NCBI GenBank assembly: GCA_027459765.1
Contig: DAIDHD010000041.1
Coordinates: 1 to 45,686, forward strand
Origin: Gammaproteobacteria bacterium
GTDB taxonomy: Bacteria; Pseudomonadota; Gammaproteobacteria; Steroidobacterales; Steroidobacteraceae
Length of the DNA stretch: 45,686 nucleotides
Direction of reading: 5' to 3'
Part shown: piece after piece, positions 24,609 to 32,987 of the stretch
Layout: each line of letters begins with the position of its first letter
How positions within the stretch are numbered: the stretch's first letter is position 1
Position numbers and translations under genes: made by a program
Notes under the pieces: model-generated
Told to the model about the DNA's origin: nothing
Databases searched by the model: none
The model's input: only the letters and a program-made list of their open reading frames with translations

Positions 24609-26558
24609 TCAATCCGCGGTCTGCAGCGGACCGGTGGCCGACGGACGGCGGTAAACGCGGTCGATGACGAAGTAGAACACGCTGCCGCGGCCGGGTTCGC
24701 TGGTAACCCCGACGCTGCCACCCTGCGCCTCGATGAGTCGACGGGTCAGCGCCAGCCCGAGGCCCGTGCCCTGGTGGCGGCGGGAAAGCCCTCCGTCGAG
24801 CTGGTGGAATTCCGTGAACAGCCGCTCGAGATCGGCGGCGGCGATGCCGACGCCGTGATCCTCCACCTCGACGCCGATGCGCTCCCCCGGCAACGCACGC
24901 GCGCGCACCGTCACGGGTGCACCGTCCTCGGAAAATTTGATGGCGTTGGAGAGATAGTTGTAGAGCACCTGTTTGAGCCGCGCCGGGTCGACTTGCAGTT
25001 CCTCCGCATCCGCCGCGATCTGCGTATGGATGGGCACGTGCCGGTCCTGCATGGCCGTGCGCAGCACGTCCGCGACCTCCCGTACCACCGGTGACAGGCG
25101 CACCGGCTCGGGGTGGAACTCGAACCGCCCCGACTCCACCTTGGAGAGGTCGAGCACGTCGTTGATGACCTGCAGCAGGTGCCGGCCGCTGGTGCCGATG
25201 TAGCCCAGGAACTCGGCGTGCTTGGCCGACTCCGGTGGTACGGCCCCGGACTCGAGGAGGTCCGAGAAGCCGATAATGGCGTTGAGCGGGGTGCGCAACT
25301 CGTGCGACATGTTGGCGAGGAACAGGCTCTTGAGGCGGTTCGACTCCTGGATCTGGCGGTTCTCCGCCTCCAGGCGGAGCGCCTTGAGCCGCGCCTCCTC
25401 GGCGAGCCGGCGCTGCGACACGTCGCGTGCGATGCTCGAAACGCCGACGATGCGCCCCTGGCCGTCGCGCACCGGCGAAGCCGTCACCGACACTTCCTTC
25501 AGCGTGCCGTCCTTGGCGACACGCAGGGTCTCGAAGGTCGGCACCTGTTCGCCGCGCGCCAGCCTCTCGAGCACCCGACGTTCCTCGTCGACCCGCTGCG
25601 GCGGCACCAGCTTGAAGACCGTCTGACCGAGAATCTCCTCGGCGGTGTAGCCGAACATCGCCTCGGCACCGCTGTTCCAGCTGAATATGGTGCCGTCGAG
25701 CGTCTTGGCGAAGATCGAGTCGTTGGAGGATGCGACGATGGCGGCGAGCCGGCTGGCGTCGACCTCGGCGCGCGCGAGACGCGACAGGTCGCGGAACACG
25801 AGCGCGAGGCCGCGCACGCTGCCGTCGGGGGCATGGGTGAGGTCGGTCTTCAGTTCGATCTCGAAGCGCTCGCCTCCCGGGCCCCGCAGGTCGAGGTGGC
25901 GCGATTCGGTCACGCTCGTTCCGGCGGCGATCAACCGATCCACCGGGTTGCCTCCGCTCTGCCCGTCCTCGTCCGCGGGCACGAACACCTCGCCGAGGGG
26001 GCGGCCGCGGGCGGCGACCGCATTCCAGCCGGTGAGCGCCTCGGCCACCGCGTTCATGTGCGTGACGCGGCCTCGTCGGTCCGTGGCGATGAGTCCGGCG
26101 CCGATGCTGGCCAGCGTCACCGCCAGATTCTGCTGCAGGCCGAACAGGTCGTTCTCCGCGTCCATGCGCCGCTGCGACTCCTCCTCCAGCGAGTGCGTGG
26201 CGCTGCGCCACTCGCGCGGAGTCGGCAAGCCGAGCAGCACCGGGATGAGCTGCCAGGTGGCGACCGCCGTGATCACGGACAGCGCGGCGGTGACGATCTT
26301 GGTGAAGGTCTGGAATCGGTACGAAGGTTCCCAGATGGTCCAAACGTCCATCACGTGCGTCATGCCGCAGGCGAATATGAAGGCGCTGAACAGCAGCGCC
26401 AGCGAATTCACCGACGAGTCGCCGCGCCGGCGCACCACCGCCACGATGGCCACCGGGATGGAGAAGTACGCGAGCGCGATGGAGGCGTCCGCCGCCACCA
26501 TCGACCACAGCAGCCCGGGCGTCCAGGCGAAGCAGTAGCCGTGGGGCAGGAAGTTCAC
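24609..26558 (-). CDS. Sensor histidine kinase with ethylene-receptor-like membrane domain and two PAS domains
   Basis: A 649-residue kinase. Residues 1-110 hold three membrane helices with FLPHGYCF, DASIALAYFSIP and ACGMTHVMDVWTIW. Asp24, Cys64 and His68 match ETR1 Asp25, Cys65 and His69, the residues that hold Cu(I) and ethylene. PAS domain 1 (~131-250) and PAS domain 2 (~258-372, WNSGAEAMFGYTAEEILG) follow, then a HisKA domain with phospho-acceptor His409 in ANMSHELRTPLN and an ATPase domain with N-box YNYLSNAIKF, G1 EDHGVGI and G2 GTGLGLAL. All catalytic boxes are intact. The ATG overlaps the response-regulator stop (ATGA), making a two-gene operon. Bacterial ethylene receptors are proven in a few species such as Synechocystis; binding here is inference. 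Confidence 0.88.
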   Translation of the reverse strand: MNFLPHGYCFAWTPGLLWSMVAADASIALAYFSIPVAIVAVVRRRGDSSVNSLALLFSAFIFACGMTHVMDVWTIWEPSYRFQTFTKIVTAALSVITAVATWQLIPVLLGLPTPREWRSATHSLEEESQRRMDAENDLFGLQQNLAVTLASIGAGLIATDRRGRVTHMNAVAEALTGWNAVAARGRPLGEVFVPADEDGQSGGNPVDRLIAAGTSVTESRHLDLRGPGGERFEIELKTDLTHAPDGSVRGLALVFRDLSRLARAEVDASRLAAIVASSNDSIFAKTLDGTIFSWNSGAEAMFGYTAEEILGQTVFKLVPPQRVDEERRVLERLARGEQVPTFETLRVAKDGTLKEVSVTASPVRDGQGRIVGVSSIARDVSQRRLAEEARLKALRLEAENRQIQESNRLKSLFLANMSHELRTPLNAIIGFSDLLESGAVPPESAKHAEFLGYIGTSGRHLLQVINDVLDLSKVESGRFEFHPEPVRLSPVVREVADVLRTAMQDRHVPIHTQIAADAEELQVDPARLKQVLYNYLSNAIKFSEDGAPVTVRARALPGERIGVEVEDHGVGIAAADLERLFTEFHQLDGGLSRRHQGTGLGLALTRRLIEAQGGSVGVTSEPGRGSVFYFVIDRVYRRPSATGPLQTAD

Positions 26559-26962
26559 GCCGCTCCCGGTGCGTTGGGACCGCCGGCCGTACGCGCTCGT
26601 TGCAGGATTTCACGCACCTGCGTGGCGAAGCGGCGCGCGTCGACCGGCTTGGCGATGTACCCGTCGCAGCCGGAGGCGAGCGCGAGTTGCTCGTCTCCCT
26701 TCATGGCGAACGCGGTCAGCGCCACGATCGGCAACCGCGCAAAGCGCGCCTCGGACTTCAGGAGCCGGGTGAGCGTCAGACCGTCCATGCCGGGCAGCGA
26801 GATGTCCATGAGGATCAGATCGGGTATCGCGGCGTCGAGCGCTGCGCGCGCCTCGTCGGCGTCCATCGCCGTTTCCACCGCGAAGCCGGCGATGACGAGC
26901 AGTTCCTTGGCGAGTTTGAGATTGAGGAGGTTGTCGTCGACGATCAGTATTCGGTCGGTCAC
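26555..26962 (-). CDS. Single-domain response regulator (DivK/CheY-like)
   Basis: A 135-residue protein that is only a receiver domain: acidic pair Asp9-Asp10, phospho-acceptor Asp53 in LMDISLPGMDG, switch Thr in VALTAF (Thr83) and Lys105 in GYIAKPVD. The sequence style (LIVDDNLLNLKLAKELL) is that of DivK and hybrid-kinase receivers, with no output domain, so it likely acts by protein contact or phosphotransfer. A GTG starts it at 26962. Its stop overlaps the start of the ethylene-receptor-like kinase, its obvious partner. Confidence 0.9.
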   Translation of the reverse strand: MTDRILIVDDNLLNLKLAKELLVIAGFAVETAMDADEARAALDAAIPDLILMDISLPGMDGLTLTRLLKSEARFARLPIVALTAFAMKGDEQLALASGCDGYIAKPVDARRFATQVREILQRARTAGGPNAPGAA

Positions 26963-27082
26963 GAGTTCACCGGTCGTCGGCGCCGGCGCAACCCTCGCGT
27001 CGTGGCGACATCGTTGCCAATTGGGTCCTCGTATCCCTGTCGGCCCGATCCGCGCCGTCTTGAGTCCGGGCGCTTCGAAACC

Positions 27083-28591
27083 TTATACGCCCGCGCCCCC
27101 GGGGTCCGTCAATCGCGCGCAGCGCCTCGGCACGCGCGGACAGGCGCCGCTGCGGGGACAGATCACGCTCGCGCGCCGCTCGAGCGCGGCCGCGATCCAG
27201 GCGATGTTCTGAACCTGCGAGACGGCGCGGATCGCCGCGGCCGCGGCCGGCGGGATGGCGCCGTCGCCGCCGCCGCGCCGGCAGGCGTCCGCCACCGAGG
27301 CGACGATGTCTTCGGCATCCAGGCCCTGGGCTTCGAGTCCCGGCGCGAGATCGACCCCCACCGACAGCACGTGCACCTCGTCGCCGGCGTCGCGCGTGCG
27401 CAGGGAGTGGCAGCAATAGAGGCGCGGGCGCTTGCCGTCCTCCATGACCGAGATCTGCGACGTAGGGGTCTCCTGCAACGGACCGGGCACGGATTCCCGC
27501 AACAACCGGAATACCGCCCAGCGCGGACAGGGGTCGGACACCAGGCTCATGTTGCCCCAGGGCAGTGGAATGCCGTTGCCTCGATACACCGCGCGCAGGT
27601 AGCCGGGCGCATAGGCGTCGAAGAAGTGCCAATGCCGGTAGGGCGAGACCGCGGTCATGCGCCGCATGACCAGCGCCGGGGTCACGCCGAGCTTGTGGTG
27701 CGCGGCCACCGAGTGCGATTCGCGCACGAGGAAGCGGCGAAACGGCAGTCGCGGGCAGAGCAGCGCGCCGGCGAAGAAGCTGCACTCGAACTCGCGCCAC
27801 GCGAGCAGCACGTCCTGCGCGCCCATGCCGGGCGTCGACTCCGACTCGGCCACGTCGACGCGGTGCGCGGTGGCGTGCGGCGAGATCGCGCCGTCGCCGT
27901 TGTGCAGGATCTTGTGACCGATGAAGAACGCCAAGTCGTACTTCAGGCGCTCCTCCTGCGCTTGCAACCTGCGGTTCACGAGCACCGTACCCGGCGCCTC
28001 GAAGCGCGAACGCAGCAACGCCCCGCTCGGCTTGCGTGCGTCGCTGTCGAACCAGCGGACATCCAGGCCGTGTTTGCGGCAGATCTCGAACACCTCCACG
28101 AGCGACAGCGGCATGCGCCGGCCACCGCACTCCTCGGCGGCTCGTTCGATGTCCGGGAAGCTGTTGTGGCGGGTCTCCTGCCAGACTCGGATCAGCAGTT
28201 GTGCGAACTGCCGGCCGGTGGTGCCGGTCTGCGACAGCAACTCGGGCAGCGCAATCTGCAGCAGGTCGTTCGAGAACAGGAAAGCGGGCTCGAGCGGCAT
28301 GGCGGCGAGCCCGCCGCGCTCGCGCGGCGGCGGCGCCGCCTCGAGTTCGGTGTTCTCGTCGAGGAACCAGCGGACGTCCTTGCTGAACACGCCGGCCAGC
28401 ATCTCGAGCATGGCGCCCGAGGGCACCCGCTTGCCGGTCTCGACCATGCTCAGGTACGACACCGAGGGCGCGGCCTCGGCGTCGATCTGCACGCAACGTG
28501 CGGAAAGTTCATCGAGAGTGAGCCCGTTGCGTTTGCGCAGCGACCGCAGCTTTGCGCCGAGAAAGTGGCCTTGGCGGATCAGTCCGGCCAT
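27083..28591 (-). CDS. RamB/ScfR-like XRE-family regulator of acetate or short fatty acid metabolism
   Basis: A 502-residue protein with an XRE helix-turn-helix (about 10-75, LRSLRKRNGLTLDELS to YLSMVETGKRVPSG), an ImmA/IrrE-like (DUF955) middle (about 160-260) and a long DUF2083-type C-terminus. RamB, which controls aceA and acetate genes in corynebacteria, and ScfR-type regulators share this layout. The metallopeptidase site reads HKILH (His226-His230) instead of HExxH, losing the catalytic glutamate, so the domain probably senses a ligand rather than cuts protein. The usual C-terminal cysteine cluster is only partly kept. It is divergent from aceA across a 126-bp gap with phased repeats, so it is the likely regulator of aceA-aceK and itself. 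Confidence 0.82.
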   Translation of the reverse strand: MAGLIRQGHFLGAKLRSLRKRNGLTLDELSARCVQIDAEAAPSVSYLSMVETGKRVPSGAMLEMLAGVFSKDVRWFLDENTELEAAPPPRERGGLAAMPLEPAFLFSNDLLQIALPELLSQTGTTGRQFAQLLIRVWQETRHNSFPDIERAAEECGGRRMPLSLVEVFEICRKHGLDVRWFDSDARKPSGALLRSRFEAPGTVLVNRRLQAQEERLKYDLAFFIGHKILHNGDGAISPHATAHRVDVAESESTPGMGAQDVLLAWREFECSFFAGALLCPRLPFRRFLVRESHSVAAHHKLGVTPALVMRRMTAVSPYRHWHFFDAYAPGYLRAVYRGNGIPLPWGNMSLVSDPCPRWAVFRLLRESVPGPLQETPTSQISVMEDGKRPRLYCCHSLRTRDAGDEVHVLSVGVDLAPGLEAQGLDAEDIVASVADACRRGGGDGAIPPAAAAAIRAVSQVQNIAWIAAALERRASVICPRSGACPRVPRRCARLTDPGGAGV

Positions 28592-28605
28592 CGGTACACC
28601 CTCAC

Positions 28606-28647
28606 AAAAGTGAAATTAACATTGTGAAATTTCTATTGTGTAAATTC
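28606..28647. promoter_or_regulatory. Three phased 14-bp repeats: candidate operator between regulator and aceA
   Basis: Three consecutive 14-bp units share a core GTGAAATT-like sequence. They start at 28606, 28620 and 28634, with GTG at 28610, 28624 and 28638. Units two and three match at 11 of 14 positions (consensus ATTGTG-A/T-AA-A/T-TTC). Unit two contains the palindrome GAAATTTC (28626-28633). The block is sharply AT-rich against the surrounding DNA and lies between the regulator start (28591) and the aceA ribosome site, as expected for a shared operator. It may also overlap one or both promoters; I could not settle on -35/-10 pairs. Confidence 0.6.
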
Positions 28648-28717
28648 GCTCCATAAACACTCTAGTCTCCTCTCGCGCGTCGACGCAAGTGCGCCGGCGG
28701 CCAGAAGGAGATTCGCG

Positions 28718-30004
28718 ATGACGACGACCATCGACCCGATGAGCACGCGCTGGGAAGGTGTGCAGCGCCCGTACGGCCCGAGCGAGGTGGCGCGACTGCG
28801 CGGCTCGGTGCGCATCGAACACACCCTCGCGCGCCTCGGCGCGGAGAAGTTCTGGCGCTCGCTACACGCCGGCGAACCGGTCGGCGCCCTCGGTTGCATG
28901 ACCGGCAACCAGGCGATCCAGGCGGTACAGGCCGGCCTGAAGGCCATCTACTGTTCCGGCTGGCAGGTGGCGGGGGACGCCAACACCGCCGGCGAGGTCT
29001 ACCCCGATCAAAGCCTGTATCCGGTGGACTCGGTGCCGCGCCTGGTGGAGCGCATCAACAACGCGCTGTTGCGCACCGACCAGATACACCACCTGGAAGG
29101 CAGGCACGCCATCGACTGGCTCGTGCCCATCATCGCCGACGCCGAGGCCGGCTTCGGTGGCAACTTGAATGCGTTCGAACTCACCAAGGCCGTGATCCGC
29201 GCCGGCGCCGCGGCCATCCACTTCGAGGATCAGCTGTCCTCCGCCAAGAAGTGCGGTCACCTCGGCGGCAAGGTGCTGGTCTCCACCGGCGAGGCGATCA
29301 ACAAGCTGGTCGCAGCGCGACTCGCCGCCGACGTCCTCGACGTGCCCACCGTGATCATCGCGCGCACCGACGCGGACTCGGCCAACCTCCTGCTGACCGA
29401 CCACGACCCGCGCGACGCCAGATTCCTCACCGGTCAACGCTCGAGCGAAGGCTTCTTCTACGTCAAGCCCGGCATCGAGGCGGCGATCGAACGTGGCGTC
29501 GCCTACGCACCCTACAGCGACCTTCTGTGGTGCGAGACGGCGAAGCCGGACATCGGCGAGGCGCGCGAATTCGCCGCCGGCATCCACGAGAAATTTCCGG
29601 GCAAGCTGCTCGCCTACAACTGTTCGCCGTCCTTCAACTGGCAGGCCAGACTCGACGCCGCGAGCATGCGCCGCTGGCGCGAGGATCTGGCGGATCTCGG
29701 CTACCGCTTCCAGTTCATCACGCTCGCGGGCTGGCATGCCCTGAATCTGTCGATGTTCGAACTCGCGCTCGCCTACCGCGACCAGGGCATGCTCGGCTAC
29801 TCCGAACTGCAACAACGCGAATTCGGCCAGGAGCCCGCCGGCTACCGCGCCACCAAGCACCAGGCGTTCGTCGGCACCGGCTACTTCGACGCCGTGCAGA
29901 CGGCGATCACCGCCGGGACACACTCCACCGGCGCGATGGCCGGCAGCACCGAGACCGAGCAATTCCACGGCGCCGCCGGCGCCGCGGCACGCGAGGTGGC
30001 GTGA
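28718..30004 (+). CDS. aceA: Isocitrate lyase
   Basis: A 428-residue enzyme, close to the 434 of E. coli. It contains the isocitrate lyase signature KKCGH (177-181), whose Cys179 is the catalytic base, and metal/substrate segments [31 protein letters not shown] and [10 protein letters not shown]. It splits isocitrate to glyoxylate and succinate, the first step of the glyoxylate shunt. AGAAGGAG (28703-28710) lies seven bases before the ATG. It is followed by aceK after 28 bp and preceded by the divergent regulator. No malate synthase gene is in the window, so the shunt's second enzyme is encoded elsewhere. Confidence 0.96.
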   Translation: MTTTIDPMSTRWEGVQRPYGPSEVARLRGSVRIEHTLARLGAEKFWRSLHAGEPVGALGCMTGNQAIQAVQAGLKAIYCSGWQVAGDANTAGEVYPDQSLYPVDSVPRLVERINNALLRTDQIHHLEGRHAIDWLVPIIADAEAGFGGNLNAFELTKAVIRAGAAAIHFEDQLSSAKKCGHLGGKVLVSTGEAINKLVAARLAADVLDVPTVIIARTDADSANLLLTDHDPRDARFLTGQRSSEGFFYVKPGIEAAIERGVAYAPYSDLLWCETAKPDIGEAREFAAGIHEKFPGKLLAYNCSPSFNWQARLDAASMRRWREDLADLGYRFQFITLAGWHALNLSMFELALAYRDQGMLGYSELQQREFGQEPAGYRATKHQAFVGTGYFDAVQTAITAGTHSTGAMAGSTETEQFHGAAGAAAREVA

Positions 30005-30032
30005 CCGTGGCGGCGCGCGGCACGAGGTATCG

Positions 30033-31760
30033 GTGAACGCGGCGCTGGGCGAGGCCGCGGGCGACCTCGCGCGCAAGCCCAAGGACTACGCCGCGCTCAT
30101 CGCCGAGCACTTCAAGGCATATAACGAGGAATTCGGCCGCATCACACGACGGGCCGCGCTCAACTTCCTCGCCGAGGACTGGCAGTCGGCGCAGCGGGAT
30201 GCGATCACCCGCATCGAACTGTACGGCCATCGGGTCGGGCGCTGCGTGGCCGCGCTCGCGATCGAACTGCGCGAGCGCGTCACCGACGAGCCGCTGTGGG
30301 GCGAAATCAAGCAGGCCTACGACCTCGTCGTCGCCCGGCGCCCGGACAGCGATTTCTACCGCACTTTCTTCAACTCGGTGACCCGCGATCTGTTCGGAAC
30401 CGTCGGCGTGAACCCGGCGGTGGAGTTCTGCTCGACCAGCGTCGGGCGCGCCTCCGGGGCGGTTCCCATCCGGGTTTACCGCGTGGGCAGCTCGCTGCCG
30501 GGCGCGGTGCGCGAGATGCTGGCCGATCTGCCCTTCGGCGCGGCGATCGCGCGCCCCGATGCGGTCGTGCATCGCGTCAGCGCCGACATAGGACGCTACT
30601 TCAGCACCGGGCGCGGTGGCGGCACTCCCGAATCCATCGAGTTGATCGAACCCGTCTTCTATCGCGGCATGCACGCCTTCATCGTCGGCCGCATCATCGG
30701 CGACGGTTCGCTCACGCCGCTGGTGATCGCATTCTCGAACTCTCCGGCCGGCGTGGACGTCGACTCGGTGATGCTGTCGCGCGCGGAAGTGGGGTCGCTG
30801 TTCGGCTACTCGCGCTCGTACTTCCACGTCGACCTGCCGGTGGTGAGCGCGGCGATCACCCTGCTGCGCTCCTTCATGCCGCGCAAGTCGATCGACGAGC
30901 TGTACACCGTGCTCGGCCGCGCCAAGCAGGGCAAGACGGAGCGCTATTTCGCCCTGCAGCGGCACCTGGCGGCGTCCATCGACAGCTTCGTGCACGCCCC
31001 CGGTGAGCGCGGCCTGGTGATGATCGTGTTCACCCTGCCCTCCTACGACCTCGTCTTCAAGGTGATCCGCGACCACTTCGGCGCCCCCAAGACCAGCACC
31101 CGCGCCGACGTGATCGAGCGCTACCGCTTCGTGTTCCGCCACGACCGCGCGGGGCGCCTGGTGGACGCGCAGGAGTACAAGCGGCTGCGCCTGCCGCTGG
31201 CGCGTTTCATGCCGGCCCTCGCCGAGGAACTGCTCGCCGCCGCGAGCGAGAGCTGCCGCATCGAGGGCGGGGACTTGATCGTGGAGCATTGCTACGTCGA
31301 GCGGCGGTTGCGCCCGCTGAACCTGTTCCTGCGCGAATCCGAGCCCGCCGCCGCCGAGGCGGCCATCATCGACTACGGGCAGGCACTGCGCGATCTGGCG
31401 GCGAGCAACGTATTCCCCGGCGATCTGCTCACCAAGAACTTCGGCGTGACCAGCCACGGCCGGGTGATCTTCTACGATTACGACGAGATCTGTCTGCTCA
31501 CCGACTGCATGTTCCGCGACCTGCCTCGACCCAGCTGCGAGGAGGAGGAGACCAGCGCCGAGCCCTGGTTCCACTGCGGGCCGCACGACGTCTTCCCCGA
31601 ACAGTGGCTGCAGTTCCTCGCCATACCGCCGGCCTTGCGCGAGGTGTTTCTGCGCCACCACGGCGAGTTGCTCACGGCGTCCTGGTGGCGGGCGCAGCAG
31701 TCGCGCTTCACCGAGGAGCCGGCGCGCACCGCCTCACGCGTCGCCGCCGCCGGCCGTTGA
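30033..31760 (+). CDS. aceK: Isocitrate dehydrogenase kinase/phosphatase
   Basis: A 575-residue protein, the usual AceK length. It begins at a GTG 28 bp after aceA. Matching landmarks are KAYNEEFGRITRRA near the N-terminus, IEPVFYRGMHAFIVGRI, the ATP-site lysine region VFKVIRDHFGAPK (E. coli Lys336), and the acidic FYDYDEICLLTDCMFRDLP, which holds residues used in both kinase and phosphatase reactions. AceK phosphorylates isocitrate dehydrogenase to divert isocitrate to the glyoxylate shunt, so its coupling to aceA is functional. Its last 27 bp overlap the 3' end of convergent ackA. Confidence 0.95.
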   Translation: MNAALGEAAGDLARKPKDYAALIAEHFKAYNEEFGRITRRAALNFLAEDWQSAQRDAITRIELYGHRVGRCVAALAIELRERVTDEPLWGEIKQAYDLVVARRPDSDFYRTFFNSVTRDLFGTVGVNPAVEFCSTSVGRASGAVPIRVYRVGSSLPGAVREMLADLPFGAAIARPDAVVHRVSADIGRYFSTGRGGGTPESIELIEPVFYRGMHAFIVGRIIGDGSLTPLVIAFSNSPAGVDVDSVMLSRAEVGSLFGYSRSYFHVDLPVVSAAITLLRSFMPRKSIDELYTVLGRAKQGKTERYFALQRHLAASIDSFVHAPGERGLVMIVFTLPSYDLVFKVIRDHFGAPKTSTRADVIERYRFVFRHDRAGRLVDAQEYKRLRLPLARFMPALAEELLAAASESCRIEGGDLIVEHCYVERRLRPLNLFLRESEPAAAEAAIIDYGQALRDLAASNVFPGDLLTKNFGVTSHGRVIFYDYDEICLLTDCMFRDLPRPSCEEEETSAEPWFHCGPHDVFPEQWLQFLAIPPALREVFLRHHGELLTASWWRAQQSRFTEEPARTASRVAAAGR

Positions 31761-32948
31761 GGCCTGCGGCGCGCGCGCGGCGGCGACGAAGCGCGTCGCC
31801 TCGCGTGCGATCACGAGTTCCTCGTCGGTGGCGATGACGCGCACCGACACGCCGGCCGCGGCCGCACCGATGTCGCCGGTCCCGGACGCATTGCGCCCAG
31901 GGTCGAGGCGGATGCCGAGGAACTCGAGTCCCTCGCAGATGCGCGCGCGTATCGTGGCGGAGTTCTCGCCGATACCGCCTGCGAACACCAGCGTGTCGAT
32001 GCCGCCGAGCGCCGCCGCGTAGGCGCCGATGCACTTGCGCACCTGGTAGCAGAACATGCCGACCGCCACGGCGGCGGCTTCGTCGTCGGCCTCCGCGGCG
32101 AGCAAATCGCGCATGTCCGCGCTGCGCGCCGAGACGCCCAGCAGTCCGGATTCGCGGCTGAGGACGCGCTCGAGATCCAGGGGCGAAAGACCCTCGGAGC
32201 GCAGCAGGTAGGCGAGCACTCCGGGGTCGAGGTCCCCGGCACGCGTGCTCATCATGACTCCGCCGAGCGGCGTGAATCCCATGCTGGTGTCGATCGAACG
32301 CCCGTCGCGCACGGCCGCGAGGCTCGCGCCGTTGCCGAGGTGCGCGAGCACCACCCGCCCTGCGCGTGCCGCCGGGTCGCCCAGACGATCCAGCTCCTGC
32401 AATAGAAAGGTGTACGAGAGTCCGTGGAACCCGAACCGCTTCAGGCCGCGCTCGCGGTAGCGCCGCGGAATGGGCAGAACCGCGGCCACCGGCGGCAGCG
32501 AGCGATGGAACGCGGTGTCGAAGCAGAGCACCTGCGGCGTCCCGGGCAGCCGGCGCGCGAGGGCCTCGATGAGCGCGATCTCCGCCGGGAGGTGCTCCGG
32601 ATCGTAGGGCGCGATCGCGGCGAGTTCGGCGAGCAGCGCCGGGTTCGCGAGCTGCGCCTCGGCGTGCTCGAGTCCGTGCACCACCCGGTGCCCGACGGCC
32701 CTGAGCGCCGCGAATTCCGGGCGCGCTTCGAGCCAGGCGAGCAGCGCGGTGACTGCCTGATCGCGATCGAGCGCGCCCCAGGTCTCGCTGCGCGCCGGCT
32801 CATCCGCAGCGCGAATCCACAGCGCCGCATCACCCTGGCCGATCCGCTCGAGGCGCCCCCACAGGGACCGGACCGGCGTCGCGGTGGCGCTGAAAAAAGC
32901 GAAGCGGATGCTGGAGGAGCCGGCGTTGAGCGTCAGGATGGCGTCCAC
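31734..32948 (-). CDS. ackA: Acetate kinase
   Basis: A 404-residue enzyme with LTLNAGSSSIRFAFF at the start (the usual SSLK lysine is Arg15), GHRVVHG, VLCFDTAFHRSLP, RFGFHGLSYTF, LAHLGNGASLAAV, DTSMGFTPLGGVMMSTRAGDLDPG (given as separate motifs in one stretch) and VFAGGIGENSATIRARI, all diagnostic for acetate kinase. It interconverts acetate plus ATP with acetyl phosphate. It starts at a GTG with no clear Shine-Dalgarno. No phosphotransacetylase gene accompanies it, so a partner such as pta or phosphoketolase must lie elsewhere. The convergent 27-bp overlap with aceK puts two acetate-metabolism genes tail to tail. Confidence 0.94.
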   Translation of the reverse strand: MDAILTLNAGSSSIRFAFFSATATPVRSLWGRLERIGQGDAALWIRAADEPARSETWGALDRDQAVTALLAWLEARPEFAALRAVGHRVVHGLEHAEAQLANPALLAELAAIAPYDPEHLPAEIALIEALARRLPGTPQVLCFDTAFHRSLPPVAAVLPIPRRYRERGLKRFGFHGLSYTFLLQELDRLGDPAARAGRVVLAHLGNGASLAAVRDGRSIDTSMGFTPLGGVMMSTRAGDLDPGVLAYLLRSEGLSPLDLERVLSRESGLLGVSARSADMRDLLAAEADDEAAAVAVGMFCYQVRKCIGAYAAALGGIDTLVFAGGIGENSATIRARICEGLEFLGIRLDPGRNASGTGDIGAAAAGVSVRVIATDEELVIAREATRFVAAARAPQASTAGGGDA

Positions 32949-32987
32949 GCCGCCAGTCTGCCACAGCGCGGTGGCGCCCCGCCGGCG

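Noticed and set aside
25113..28627. Long plus-strand frames opposite the kinase, response regulator and XRE regulator
   Set aside because: All three minus-strand genes have intact family motifs and overlapping start-stop junctions; the plus-strand products show no domain.
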